Of a DNA stretch of 64,000 nucleotides, positions 7,613-16,784 are shown piece by piece. The notes under the pieces were generated by a model. It did not search any database and was not told the DNA's origin. It saw nothing but the letters and a program-made list of their open reading frames with translations. The translations under genes were made by a program, and so were the position numbers. Each line of letters opens with the position of its first letter. Position 1 is the stretch's first letter. Source of the stretch: Cellulomonas humilata (lineage in GTDB: Bacteria; Actinomycetota; Actinomycetes; Actinomycetales; Cellulomonadaceae); assembly GCF_013359775.1 (NCBI RefSeq), contig NZ_JABMCI010000060.1, positions 220,032 through 284,031 on the forward strand, read 5' to 3'.

Positions 7613-8368
7613 GTGGAGGACGCGCTCACGGGCCGTCGCGCGCTCGTCACCGGCGGCGCCTCGGGGATCGGGCGCGCGACCGCCCTCGCCCTGGCCCGGG
7701 CGGGGGCCGACGTGGCGATCACGCACCTGTCCCACGACGCCGCCGCGGTGGTGGCGGAGATCAAGGACCTCGGCCGCACGGGCGCGTCGTTCCAGGTGGA
7801 CATGCGGCGCAGCTGGGACGTCGACAAGGCGGTCAGCGACGCGGCGTCCCTGCTCGGCGGCGGCATCGACATCCTGGTCAACAACGTCGGCGGCCCCGTG
7901 GAGCGGCGCGCCGTGCCCGCGATGGACGACGCCCACTGGCACGGCGTGCTCGACCTCAACCTCTCCTCCGCGTTCTACGCCAGCCGCGCCGCGCTCGCGG
8001 TCATGCCCGACGGCGGCCGGATCATCACGATCGGCGCGCAGGCTGCGAGCAGCGGCGGCGGCACGGGCATGGTCGCGTACACCACGGCCAAGGCGGCGCT
8101 CGAAGGGTTCACCCGGGCGCTCGCGCGGGAGCTGGGCCCGCGGCGGATCACGGTCAACGTGGTCGCGCCGGGCTTCGTCGCCGGCACGCCCCTGCACGCC
8201 ACCCACACCCCGGAACCGGCACAGCGTGCGGCCGTCAGCGCGTCACCGCTGAGCCGGGCCGGGGCTCCCGACGACATCGCCGAGGCGGTGCTCTACCTGG
8301 CCTCGGACGGCGCCGCCTTCGTGACGGGCACGGTCCTCGACGTCAACGGCGGCGCGTACTTCACCTGA
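7613..8368 (+). CDS. Short-chain dehydrogenase/reductase (SDR)
   Basis: A 251-residue classical SDR. The GTG start at 7613 has a strong AGAGGAGG upstream. The Rossmann motif TGGASGIGRATALA is at residues 12-25, the NNVGG segment at about 90, and the catalytic YTTAK has Tyr156 and Lys160. It ends with the SDR tail DGAAFVTGTVLDVNGG. The cofactor site has no basic residue right after the glycine motif that would decide NAD versus NADP. Substrate unknown: 3-oxoacyl or polyol/sugar alcohol oxidation are the commonest roles. It is a single transcription unit facing a TetR gene. Confidence 0.9.
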   Translation: MEDALTGRRALVTGGASGIGRATALALARAGADVAITHLSHDAAAVVAEIKDLGRTGASFQVDMRRSWDVDKAVSDAASLLGGGIDILVNNVGGPVERRAVPAMDDAHWHGVLDLNLSSAFYASRAALAVMPDGGRIITIGAQAASSGGGTGMVAYTTAKAALEGFTRALARELGPRRITVNVVAPGFVAGTPLHATHTPEPAQRAAVSASPLSRAGAPDDIAEAVLYLASDGAAFVTGTVLDVNGGAYFT

Positions 8369-8400
8369 CCGCAGGCGCGCGACCGTGGGGACGCAGCGGT

Positions 8401-8991
8401 TCAGTCCTGCGCGGGCCAGCCGCTGACGGCCGACCACGCCCAGGAGGCGACGTCCTGCGCGGGCGGCAGGGGGTCGCGCTCGAGCCACGCCACGAGCACG
8501 CCGATGACGGACCCGGCCAGCGCCGCTGCGGCGATCGGCAGCGGCAGGGCCGCCAGCGCGGGGGGCGCGCCGTGCAGCTCGAGCCCTTCGAGGGCGAGCG
8601 CTCCGATGCGTCGGCGCAACCGGGCGACGGCGACGGGGGAGCCGTGCTCGCCCAGCGCGCTGCGGTACAGCCCGACGTTCTCGGCGACGTGGGTGGCGTA
8701 CCGGACCAGCACGTCGGGGGGCTCGCCGGTGCCGGTGCCGGGGTGGACGTCGTTGAGGTCGGCGCCGACGAGGGCGGCCTGCGCGTCCAGGGCGTCGGCC
8801 AGCAGGGTGTCCGTGTCGGGGTAGTGCTGGTAGAACGTGCTGCGGTTCACCGGTGCCCGGTCGGCGACGTCGGCCACCGAGATCTCGTCCAGGCTCCGTT
8901 CCCGCGCGAGCGAGAGCAGTGCATCCTGGAGCAGCCGACGCGTGCGCAGCACTCGTGGATCCACCCGGGCGCCATCGTCCTGGATCGTCAC
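8401..8991 (-). CDS. TetR family transcriptional regulator
   Basis: A 196-residue repressor starting with GTG at 8991 (an ATG nine bases upstream is followed at once by a stop). The helix-turn-helix (SVADVADRAPVNRSTFYQHYPDTDTLL) spans about residues 37-64; the rest is a helical ligand-binding domain like TetR_C proteins. It is divergent from an MMPL exporter gene, with a palindromic operator between them (9019-9032), so it probably represses the exporter and itself until an exported compound binds. Confidence 0.87.
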   Translation of the reverse strand: MTIQDDGARVDPRVLRTRRLLQDALLSLARERSLDEISVADVADRAPVNRSTFYQHYPDTDTLLADALDAQAALVGADLNDVHPGTGTGEPPDVLVRYATHVAENVGLYRSALGEHGSPVAVARLRRRIGALALEGLELHGAPPALAALPLPIAAAALAGSVIGVLVAWLERDPLPPAQDVASWAWSAVSGWPAQD

Positions 8992-9018
8992 GCGTCACAT
9001 GATGCCATCGTTCACTAA

Positions 9019-9032
9019 CCGACACGTGTCGG
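9019..9032. promoter_or_regulatory. Palindromic operator between tetR and MMPL genes
   Basis: CCGACACGTGTCGG is a perfect 14-bp palindrome, 27 bp from the tetR start codon and 30 bp from the MMPL start codon. Its position and symmetry suit a TetR dimer that controls both directions. Confidence 0.7.
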
Positions 9033-9062
9033 GTATCCTGCATCGTCGACCAAGGAGTGTAC

Positions 9063-11354
9063 ATGGCACGCGTGCTGGACCGTCTGGGCCGGGGAAGCTA
9101 CCGCCACCGCTGGATCGTGCTCGTCGCGTGGCTGCTGGTGCTCGCCGCCGCCGCGTTCGGCGCGGTGTCGTCGGGGCTGCACCTGTCCAACTCGTTCTCC
9201 ATCCCCGGCACCGAGTCGGACCGCGCGCAGGCACTCGTCGCCGAGCGCCTGGGCGACCAGGCCGCCGGGGTCGGATCGACGAGTGCCTCCCAGGCCCAGG
9301 ACGTCGAGGCGCCGGCCAGCGCGCGCGTCGTCGTCGCCGCGCCCGAGGGCGAGTCGTACCTCACGGGCACCGGGATCCAGGACGTCATGACGGCCCTGGC
9401 GCCGGTGGCCGACGCCCCGGACGTGGCCGGCCTCTCCGACCCCGTGACCAGCCAGGCGGTCGCACCGGACGGCAGCGTCCTGTACGTCGACGTGCAGTTC
9501 ACCGTGGCCCTCGACGACGTCCCGACGGCCACCACGGACGCCCTCGAGGACGCCGCGTCGACGCTCGAGGCCGACGGGTACGAGGTCGCGCTGTCCGGGG
9601 GCCCGTTCACGGAGCCGCTCGAGCTCGCCGGACCCACCGAGGCGCTCGGGCTCGTCGTCGCCCTCGTCGTGCTGGTCGTGACGTTCGGGTCGCTGCTGGC
9701 CGCGGGCATGCCGATCCTCACCGCGCTGCTGGGCGTCGGCATCGGGATCGCCGGCGTGCTCTCGTTGTCCGCCGTCACCGACATCTCGTCCTCGACCCTG
9801 ACCCTCGCGCTCATGCTCGGCCTGGCGGTCGGCATCGACTACGCCCTGTTCCTGCTGTCCCGGCACCGCCAGCAGCTGGCCGACGGGATGGACCCGGAGA
9901 CGTCGGCCGGGCACGCCGTCGGCACCGCGGGCAGCGCGGTCGGGTTCGCGGGCACCACCGTGGTCATCGCGCTCGCCGCGTTGACCGTCACCGGCATCCC
10001 GTTCCTCGCCGCGATGGGTCTGGCCGCTGCGGCCACCGTGGTCATCGCGGTGCTCGTCGCCCTCACGCTGCTGCCCGCGATGATGGGCTTCGCCGGTGAG
10101 CGGCTGCGGCCCCGCGGCCGTGCGCTGAAGCAGGCGGAGCACTCGCGCGAGGCCCGCAACCGCTGGGGCGCGTTCGTCACGACCCACCCGATCATCACCC
10201 TGGTCGCCGGCGCGCTCGTGCTCCTGATCATCGCGATCCCCGCGCTCAGCCTGCGGCTCGGCCTGCCCACCGCGGGCCGCGAGCCCGAGGGGTCGGGCGA
10301 CCGCCGCGCGTACGAGATGCTCGCCGAGGGCTTCGGCCCGGGCTTCAACGGCCCGCTCGTCGTGCTCGTCGACGCGCAGGACGACCCGTCGGCTCTGGCG
10401 GACGCCGTCGAGGCCGTGACCGCGACGGTCTCCCAGCTCCCCGACGTGGCCTACGCCGCGCCGGTCGCGGCGCCCGGCGCCACGGAGGGGGCCGACGCCG
10501 CCCTCGTCATCGTCATCCCGGGCGGCGCCCCGGACTCGCCGGAGACCGCCGACCTGGTGCACGCGATCCGCGACGCCCGCCCCGGGCTCGAGGCCGACAC
10601 CGGCACGGAGCTGTGGGTCACGGGCGCGTCCGCCGCCAACATCGACATCACCGAGAAGCTGGCCGACGCGTTCCCGGTGTTCCTGCTCATCGTCGTGGGC
10701 CTCGCGATCGTGCTCCTGCTCGTCGCGTTCCGCTCGCTCCTGGTGCCGGTCACCGCGGTGCTCGGGTTCCTGCTGACGATCGCCGCCGCGTTCGGCGCGA
10801 CGACGGCCGTCTTCCAGTGGGGCTGGCTGTCCGGCATCTTCAACGTCGACTCGACCGGCCCGCTGCTCAGCTTCCTGCCGATCCTGCTGGTCGGCGTGCT
10901 GTTCGGGCTGGCGATGGACTACCAGGTGTTCCTGGTCTCCCGGATGCGCGAGGAGCACGTGCACGGCGCCGACGCGACGGCCGCCGTCCGCCTCGGGTTC
11001 GCGCACGGCGCCCGCGTGGTGCTGGCCGCCGCGCTCATCATGATCTCGGTGTTCTCCAGCTTCGTGTTCAGCGGGTCGGCGCAGATCTCGCCGATCGCGT
11101 TCGCGCTGGCCATCGGCATCCTGTTCGACGCCATCGTGGTCCGCATGACCCTCATCCCGGCGGCGATGACCCTGCTCGGGAAGTCGGCCTGGTACCTCCC
11201 GCGCTGGCTCGACCGGATCATCCCCAACGTGGACATCGAGGGGGCCGCGCTGGATCGCGCCGGCTCGCACGCCGCCCCCGCCCCGGTGGACGAGGTGCCG
11301 GACGACACCCACCACGGCGCGCACACCGCGCACGGGGTGCACGCAGCGGAGTAG
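9063..11354 (+). CDS. MMPL family RND transporter
   Basis: A 763-residue inner-membrane exporter of the RND/MMPL type. ATG at 9063 is preferred over the GTG six bases earlier because AAGGAG (9052-9057) is then correctly spaced. Two repeated halves are visible, each with a long extracytoplasmic loop; proton-relay motifs GLAVGIDYALFLLSR (first half) and LFGLAMDYQVFLVSR (second half) have the conserved Asp-Tyr pairs of MMPL proteins. The C-terminus is His-rich. Substrates are usually lipids or toxic amphiphiles. The divergent TetR suggests inducible efflux. Confidence 0.92.
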   Translation: MARVLDRLGRGSYRHRWIVLVAWLLVLAAAAFGAVSSGLHLSNSFSIPGTESDRAQALVAERLGDQAAGVGSTSASQAQDVEAPASARVVVAAPEGESYLTGTGIQDVMTALAPVADAPDVAGLSDPVTSQAVAPDGSVLYVDVQFTVALDDVPTATTDALEDAASTLEADGYEVALSGGPFTEPLELAGPTEALGLVVALVVLVVTFGSLLAAGMPILTALLGVGIGIAGVLSLSAVTDISSSTLTLALMLGLAVGIDYALFLLSRHRQQLADGMDPETSAGHAVGTAGSAVGFAGTTVVIALAALTVTGIPFLAAMGLAAAATVVIAVLVALTLLPAMMGFAGERLRPRGRALKQAEHSREARNRWGAFVTTHPIITLVAGALVLLIIAIPALSLRLGLPTAGREPEGSGDRRAYEMLAEGFGPGFNGPLVVLVDAQDDPSALADAVEAVTATVSQLPDVAYAAPVAAPGATEGADAALVIVIPGGAPDSPETADLVHAIRDARPGLEADTGTELWVTGASAANIDITEKLADAFPVFLLIVVGLAIVLLLVAFRSLLVPVTAVLGFLLTIAAAFGATTAVFQWGWLSGIFNVDSTGPLLSFLPILLVGVLFGLAMDYQVFLVSRMREEHVHGADATAAVRLGFAHGARVVLAAALIMISVFSSFVFSGSAQISPIAFALAIGILFDAIVVRMTLIPAAMTLLGKSAWYLPRWLDRIIPNVDIEGAALDRAGSHAAPAPVDEVPDDTHHGAHTAHGVHAAE

Positions 11355-11362
11355 CCGGGGCG

Positions 11363-11402
11363 CGACGAAGGCCGGGGGACACTGCCACCCCGGCCCCCGT
11401 CG
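11363..11402. terminator. Bidirectional terminator between MMPL and glpK
   Basis: A GC-rich stem of 15 bp (11363-11377 with 11388-11402, two mismatches) with a 10-nt loop lies between the convergent ends of the MMPL gene and glpK. Confidence 0.7.
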
Positions 11403-11410
11403 TGCACAGG

Positions 11411-12934
11411 TCAGCTCACGTCGTCGTCCACCCAGTCGAACGTCTTGGTGACCGCCTTCTTCCAGAGCCGGTACTGCCGGTCGCGCTCGCCGGAGTCCAT
11501 CGTCGGCTCCCAGCGCTTGTCCTCGGCCCAGTTGTCGATGACGTCCTGCTCGCCGTTCCAGAACCCGACGGCGATGCCGGCCGCGTAGGCCGCGCCCAGG
11601 GCGGTGGTCTCCGCGACCTTCGGCCGGACCACGGGGACGCCGAGGATGTCCGCCTGGAACTGCATGAGCAGCTCGTCCTGGACCATGCCGCCGTCGACCT
11701 TGAGCTCGGTCAGGTCGACGCCCGAGTCGGCGTTCATGGCGTCCAGCACCTCGCGGGTCTGGAACGCCGTCGCCTCGAGCGCGGCCCGGGCGATGTGCCC
11801 CTTGTTGACGTACCGCGTGAGCCCGACCAGGGCGCCGCGGGCGTCGGACCGCCAGTACGGCGCGAACAGGCCGGAGAACGCCGGCACGAAGTAGGCGCCG
11901 CCGTTGTCGTCCACGGTCTTGGCCAGCTCCTCGATCTCGGGTGCCGACGAGATGATCCCGAGGTTGTCGCGCAGCCACTGGACGAGCGAGCCGCTCACGG
12001 CGATCGAGCCCTCGAGCGCGTAGACGGTCGGCTGGTCGCCGATCTTGTAGCAGACCGTCGTCAGCAGGCCGTTCTTCGACGGGACCGGTTCGGTGCCCGT
12101 GTTGATGAGCATGAAGTTGCCGGTGCCATAGGTGTTCTTGGCCATGCCGACCTCGAAGCACGCCTGACCGAACGTGGCCGCCTGCTGGTCACCGAGGATG
12201 CCGGCGATCGGGACGCCCGGGACCATGCCGCCCTCGCGGCCCTTCCCGTACACCTCGGACGACGACCTGATCTCGGGGAGCATCGACAGCGGGATGCCCA
12301 TGTCGGCCGCGATCTCCGCGTCCCAGGAGAGCGTCGCGAGGTCCATGAGCATCGTGCGCGACGCGTTGGTCGGGTCGGTGACGTGCACGCCGCCGTCGAC
12401 GCCGCCGGTCATGTTCCACAGCACCCACGAGTCGGTGTTGCCGAAGGCCAGGTCACCGGCCTCCGCCTTGGCCCGGGCGCCCTCGACGTTGTCCAGGATC
12501 CACTTGATCTTCGGACCCGAGAAGTAGGTGGCCAGCGGCAGGCCGACCTTCGCCTTGTACCGGTCGGCGCCGCCCCCGAGCGCGCCCAGCTCCTCGGCGA
12601 TCTTCTGCGTCCGCGTGTCCTGCCAGACGATGGCGTTGTACACGGGCTTGCCGGTGGTCCGGTCCCAGACCACGGCGGTCTCGCGCTGGTTGGTGATGCC
12701 GACCGCGGCGAGGTCCCGGTACGTCAGGTTGGCGCGGGTGAGCGCGAGGCCGACGACCTCACGGGTGTTCTTCCAGATCTCCTCGGCGTTGTGCTCGACC
12801 CACCCGGCGCGCGGGAAGATCTGCTCGTGCTCGATCTGGCCGGACTCGACGATCTGGCCGGAATGGTCGAAGACGATGGCGCGGGTGCTGGTGGTGCCCT
12901 GGTCGATGGCCAGGACGTACTGGGTGTCGGGCAT
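11411..12934 (-). CDS. glpK: Glycerol kinase
   Basis: A 507-residue FGGY-family kinase phosphorylating glycerol to sn-glycerol 3-phosphate with ATP. The N-terminus [18 protein letters not shown] holds the phosphate-binding loop; [31 protein letters not shown] and the FGGY C-terminal signature [17 protein letters not shown] are visible. GGAGGAGTT (12941-12950) is well spaced before ATG 12934. It is the third gene of a glpD-glpF-glpK series on the minus strand, with a strong hairpin between glpF and glpK that could set their ratio. Confidence 0.97.
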   Translation of the reverse strand: MPDTQYVLAIDQGTTSTRAIVFDHSGQIVESGQIEHEQIFPRAGWVEHNAEEIWKNTREVVGLALTRANLTYRDLAAVGITNQRETAVVWDRTTGKPVYNAIVWQDTRTQKIAEELGALGGGADRYKAKVGLPLATYFSGPKIKWILDNVEGARAKAEAGDLAFGNTDSWVLWNMTGGVDGGVHVTDPTNASRTMLMDLATLSWDAEIAADMGIPLSMLPEIRSSSEVYGKGREGGMVPGVPIAGILGDQQAATFGQACFEVGMAKNTYGTGNFMLINTGTEPVPSKNGLLTTVCYKIGDQPTVYALEGSIAVSGSLVQWLRDNLGIISSAPEIEELAKTVDDNGGAYFVPAFSGLFAPYWRSDARGALVGLTRYVNKGHIARAALEATAFQTREVLDAMNADSGVDLTELKVDGGMVQDELLMQFQADILGVPVVRPKVAETTALGAAYAAGIAVGFWNGEQDVIDNWAEDKRWEPTMDSGERDRQYRLWKKAVTKTFDWVDDDVS

Positions 12935-12966
12935 GGTGAGAACTCCTCCGGTGGTTCAGGGGCGGC

Positions 12967-13004
12967 CCGGACGGCGTGCACCGGCGCTGGTGCACGCCGT
13001 CCGG
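12967..13004. terminator. 16-bp perfect hairpin between glpF and glpK
   Basis: CCGGACGGCGTGCACC (12967-12982) pairs perfectly with 12989-13004 around a 6-nt loop. No T-run follows on the minus strand, so it may act as a partial terminator or mRNA-stabilising stem that separates glpF from glpK expression. Confidence 0.65.
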
Positions 13005-13026
13005 ACGAGGGACGGCTGTGTGGGCG

Positions 13027-13764
13027 TCAGACGATGTATGCGGCGGCCACGAGGCCACCGATCGCGCCGCCGACCAAGGGGCCGAGGACCGGCACCCAGG
13101 AGTAGGCCCAGTCGCTCGAGCCCTTGCCGCGGATGGGCAGGAGGGCGTGCGCGATGCGGGGGCCGAGGTCACGTGCGGGGTTGATGGCGTACCCGGTGGG
13201 ACCACCGAGGCTGGCGCCGATGCCGACCACCAGCATGGCCACGGCGAGCGGTCCCAGCTCGGACGGCGTCTGGCCGAACAAGAGGATGACGAACACCAGG
13301 ACGAAGGTGGCGATGACCTCGGTGATGAAGTTCCAGGCGTACGAGCGGATCGCCGGTCCGGTGGAGAAGACGGCCAGCTTGGTGCCTGCGTCGGCGTCCT
13401 CGTCGAAGTGGGGCTTGTAGGCGAGGAAGGCGAGTCCGGCGCCGAGTGCCGCGCCGGTCATCTGCGCGACGACGTACAGGAAGCCGTTGGCCGCCGTCAC
13501 CGGGATGCCTGTGGCGAAGTCCTCGGCTCCGCTGGTCCAGATCCCGATCGTCACCGCAGGGTTGAGGTGCGCCCCCGACTTGTACGCGACGTACACACCC
13601 GCGAACACCGCGAGACCCCATCCGAAGTTGATGAGGAGCCAGCCGCCGTTGAAGCCCTTGTTCTTCGGCAGGATGACGTTCGCGACGACGCCGGCACCGA
13701 GGAGGATCAGCATCCCGGTGCCCATCACCTCCGAGACGAAGGCGTCTCCCATTGTGAAGTCCAC
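13027..13764 (-). CDS. glpF: Glycerol uptake facilitator (aquaglyceroporin)
   Basis: A 245-residue MIP channel. GTG at 13764 is chosen over ATG 13752 because AAAGGG lies six bases before it. Six membrane segments and two NPA boxes (GAHLNPAVTIG and GYAINPARDLGPR) are visible; the Asp after the second NPA is the usual mark of a glycerol facilitator rather than a strict water channel. It sits between glpD and glpK and supplies the kinase with glycerol by facilitated diffusion. Confidence 0.95.
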   Translation of the reverse strand: MDFTMGDAFVSEVMGTGMLILLGAGVVANVILPKNKGFNGGWLLINFGWGLAVFAGVYVAYKSGAHLNPAVTIGIWTSGAEDFATGIPVTAANGFLYVVAQMTGAALGAGLAFLAYKPHFDEDADAGTKLAVFSTGPAIRSYAWNFITEVIATFVLVFVILLFGQTPSELGPLAVAMLVVGIGASLGGPTGYAINPARDLGPRIAHALLPIRGKGSSDWAYSWVPVLGPLVGGAIGGLVAAAYIV

Positions 13765-13801
13765 TGTCGACCCTTTCTGACGGACATCGTTGTCACGTGC
13801 A

Positions 13802-13821
13802 CCCCGCGGATGGCCGCGGGG
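13802..13821. terminator. Short GC hairpin between glpD and glpF
   Basis: CCCCGCGG (13802-13809) pairs with CCGCGGGG (13814-13821) around a 4-nt loop. It lies in the 61-bp gap between glpD and glpF and may attenuate read-through. Confidence 0.45.
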
Positions 13822-13825
13822 AGTA

Positions 13826-15634
13826 TCAGGTCCCGACGGGTCCGGAGGACCCCTTCCCGGCGGGAGATCCCGGCTTGGTGCCGGCATTCGCCGACGCGTC
13901 ACCGATCATCGGCGAGACGTCGGCAGCCCGGAGCCGCACCTTCTCGGCCTCGGCGTCGTCCAGCTCCTGCGCGGCGGCGTCCTCGGCCTCGGCCCGCGCG
14001 CGGTACGCCTCGATCTCCTGGCTGCGGGTGTGCGCGTCCCATCCCAGGATCGGGGCCACCAGGTCGCCGATCTCCTCCAGGGCGCCGACGCCCTTGTCCG
14101 CCTGCTCGTAGTTGAGCCGCGTGCGGTGCATGAGGACGTCGTCGAGGTGCAGCGCGCCCTCGTGGCTGACCGCGTAGACGATCTCGGCCCGGATGTAGGC
14201 GTCGGCGTGCTCCAGCGGCTCGGCCAGCGTCGGGTCGGCGTCGACCAGGTCGATCAGCTCGCCCAGCAGGGAGCCGTACCGGTGCAGCAGGTGGTCCATG
14301 CGCGGCCGGGTCCAGCCGTACTTCTGGCTGATCGCGCGGGCCTGCCGCTGGAACACCTGGAGCCCCTCGGCGCCGACCAGCGGGAGGTCGTGCGTGATGG
14401 ACGGCAGGCTCGTCGCGCGGCTGCCGATGGCGAAGTCGACCGCGTCCTTGGCCATCACGCGGTAGGTGGTGAGCTTGCCTCCGGCGATCACCGTGAACCC
14501 CGGGGCGGGGGAGGCGACGGTGTGCTCGCGGGACACCTTGGCGGAGCTGGTGCCCGCCTTGACCTGCGGCTGGAGCAGCGGACGCAGGCCCGCCCAGGTG
14601 CCGATGATGTCCTCGCGCGTGATCGGCCGGGACAGCACCGCGTTCGCGTGCTCGATGACGTAGTCGATGTCCGCGCTGGTGGCGACGGGGTGCAGCAGCT
14701 CCTGCTCCCACGGGGTGTCCGTGGTGCCGATCACCCAGTACCGCGACCACGGGATGATGAACAGGACCGACTTCTCGGTCTGGAGGATCAGCCCGGTGTC
14801 GCCGGAGATCCGGCTGCGCGGCACGACGATGTGCACGCCCTTGCTGGCCAGCACGCGCAGACCGCCCTCGGCCCCCGCGAGCGCCTCGGTCTGCTCCGTC
14901 CACACGCCGGTCGCGTTGATGACCGCCCGTGCGCGGACGTCGATGTGCTCGCCCGTCTCCAGGTCCACCACCTCGGCGCCGGTGACCGCTCCGCCGGTGG
15001 TGGTCTGGAGGTCGAGCACCTGTGTGCGGGACGCGGCGTGCGCGCCGTAGCTGACGGCCGTGCGGACCAGGGTCTCGACGAGGCGGGCGTCGTCCACGCT
15101 GGCGTCCCAGTACCGGACCGCGCCGATGGCGGCGTCGTGCCGCAGGTCGGGGAACAGCCGCTCCATGCCCTTGCGGGTCAGGTGCCGGTGGATCGGGAGG
15201 GCGCGGCGGGAGCCGGTGACCGAGGCCAGCGTGTCGTAGAGGGCGACGCCGGCGCCGACGTAGGCCCGCTCCCAGACGCGGTTCTCCAGCGGGTACAGGA
15301 AGCTCACCGGCTTGACCAGGTGCGGCGCCAGGCGGTTGATGAGCAGGTCACGCTCGGTCAGCGCCTCGCGCACCAGGTGGAAGTCGAGCATCTGGAGGTA
15401 GCGCAGGCCGCCGTGCACCAGCTTGCTGGACCGGCTCGACGTGCCGCTGGCCCAGTCCTGCGCCTCGACCACCGCGGTGGACAGCCCGCGGCTCACCGCG
15501 TCGAGCGCGATCCCCGCGCCGGTGACGCCTCCTCCGATCACCAGGACGTCGAGCTCGCTCCCGCGTTCGGCACTCCCGCGCATGGCGTCGAGTGCGTCCT
15601 GTCGTGCCTGGGCCGTCAGCGGCGCCGTCCTCAT
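13826..15634 (-). CDS. glpD: Aerobic glycerol-3-phosphate dehydrogenase
   Basis: A 602-residue FAD-dependent enzyme oxidising glycerol 3-phosphate to dihydroxyacetone phosphate at the membrane, feeding electrons to quinone. The FAD-binding motif DVLVIGGGVTGAGIALDAVSR is near residue 29, followed by SSRSSKLVHGGLRYL, typical of GlpA/GlpD, and RWYWVIGTTDTPW-like residues in the middle. A Lys/Gly/Ser-rich tail ends the protein. First gene of the glp operon, divergent from a SorC-family regulator with a 157-bp shared promoter region. Confidence 0.96.
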   Translation of the reverse strand: MRTAPLTAQARQDALDAMRGSAERGSELDVLVIGGGVTGAGIALDAVSRGLSTAVVEAQDWASGTSSRSSKLVHGGLRYLQMLDFHLVREALTERDLLINRLAPHLVKPVSFLYPLENRVWERAYVGAGVALYDTLASVTGSRRALPIHRHLTRKGMERLFPDLRHDAAIGAVRYWDASVDDARLVETLVRTAVSYGAHAASRTQVLDLQTTTGGAVTGAEVVDLETGEHIDVRARAVINATGVWTEQTEALAGAEGGLRVLASKGVHIVVPRSRISGDTGLILQTEKSVLFIIPWSRYWVIGTTDTPWEQELLHPVATSADIDYVIEHANAVLSRPITREDIIGTWAGLRPLLQPQVKAGTSSAKVSREHTVASPAPGFTVIAGGKLTTYRVMAKDAVDFAIGSRATSLPSITHDLPLVGAEGLQVFQRQARAISQKYGWTRPRMDHLLHRYGSLLGELIDLVDADPTLAEPLEHADAYIRAEIVYAVSHEGALHLDDVLMHRTRLNYEQADKGVGALEEIGDLVAPILGWDAHTRSQEIEAYRARAEAEDAAAQELDDAEAEKVRLRAADVSPMIGDASANAGTKPGSPAGKGSSGPVGT

Positions 15635-15746
15635 CCGTGGTACCCCCGGTGGTTCTGTTGTCGCGCAGTGTCGTGCTCGGTTCCCGCTCGCCCGTGACGG
15701 GCGTGCTCGCTATCGTCGTCATGAGGCGAACGAACGCGCAACCGCG

Positions 15747-15762
15747 GTGCACATACGTGCAC
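15747..15762. promoter_or_regulatory. Candidate operator of the glycerol regulator
   Basis: GTGCACATACGTGCAC is nearly palindromic and is built from two GTGCAC boxes. It lies 30 bp upstream of the SorC-type gene and about 110 bp upstream of glpD, the place expected for a shared operator. Confidence 0.55.
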
Positions 15763-15791
15763 AATCGGCTGTGAGCCGGGAGGGGGTACCC

Positions 15792-16781
15792 ATGTACGTC
15801 GAACGTGAGCAGGACGTGCTGCGGGCCGCGTCCATGTACTACCTCCAGGACATCAAGATGGAGGTCATCGCCCGCCACCTCGGCACCTCGCGGTCCACCG
15901 TGTCCCGGCTCATCAAGCGCGCCCGGCAGTCCGGACTGGTCGAGATCACGCTCCGGCCCGCGAGCACGCGTGCACCGGGCCTCGGTCGGACGATCGCCGC
16001 CACGTTCGGGATCGACACCTACGTGGTCCCGGTGCCCGACTCCGCCAGCCACATCGAGCGCCTGGACCAGGTGTCCATCACCGCGGCCCGCCTGCTGTCC
16101 TCGTGGTTCGACTCCGACATGGTGCTCGGCGTCGCCTGGGGGACCACCCTGGCGTCGGTGTCCCGGTACCTGGCCCCCAAGCCGACGCGCGGCTCCGCGG
16201 TGGTCCAGCTGAACGGCGCCGCGAACATGCGCACCAGCGGGATCGAGTACGCCAGCGACCTGATCTCGACGTTCGGCTCCGCGTTCGCCGCCGCCGTGCA
16301 CCACTTCTCGGTGCCCGCCTTCTTCGACTACCCGGACACCAAGGCGGCCATGTGGCGGGAGCGGTCCGTGCGCCGCGTGCTCGACATGCAGCGCCGCGCG
16401 GACATCGCCGTGTTCTCGGTCGGGGCGGTCGCCGGCGCGGTCCCGTCGCACGTGTACTCGGCCGGCTACCTCGACGACGCCGACGTGAAGAACCTGCACG
16501 ACGAGGGCGTCGTCGGCGACGTGTGCACCGTGTTCCTGCGCGCCGACGGGTCCTGGCAGGACGTGCACCTCAACGAGCGCGCCACCGGCCCGACCCCCGT
16601 CGAGCTGCAGCGGATCCCGCGCCGGGTCTGCGTGGTGGCCGGCGACAACAAGGTGGCACCCCTGCTGGCCGCCCTGCGCGCCGGGGTGGTGACGGACCTG
16701 GTGGTCGACGAGATCACGGCCACGGGACTGCTCGACGCGGCGGAGCCGCCCCACCCGCGGCGGGTCCGCGCGCGGGTGTGA
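15792..16781 (+). CDS. SorC/DeoR-like sugar-binding transcriptional regulator
   Basis: A 329-residue regulator. ATG 15792 follows AGGGGG (15781-15786). The helix-turn-helix (MEVIARHLGTSRSTVSRLIKRAR) occupies about residues 24-46; the remainder is a SorC-type effector domain with GVAWGTTLASVSRYL near the phosphosugar site. It is divergent from glpD-glpF-glpK and is probably its regulator, responding to a glycerol-derived phosphate ester. This arrangement replaces the GlpR repressor of enterobacteria; the link is inferred from position only. Confidence 0.88.
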   Translation: MYVEREQDVLRAASMYYLQDIKMEVIARHLGTSRSTVSRLIKRARQSGLVEITLRPASTRAPGLGRTIAATFGIDTYVVPVPDSASHIERLDQVSITAARLLSSWFDSDMVLGVAWGTTLASVSRYLAPKPTRGSAVVQLNGAANMRTSGIEYASDLISTFGSAFAAAVHHFSVPAFFDYPDTKAAMWRERSVRRVLDMQRRADIAVFSVGAVAGAVPSHVYSAGYLDDADVKNLHDEGVVGDVCTVFLRADGSWQDVHLNERATGPTPVELQRIPRRVCVVAGDNKVAPLLAALRAGVVTDLVVDEITATGLLDAAEPPHPRRVRARV

Positions 16782-16784
16782 GGT

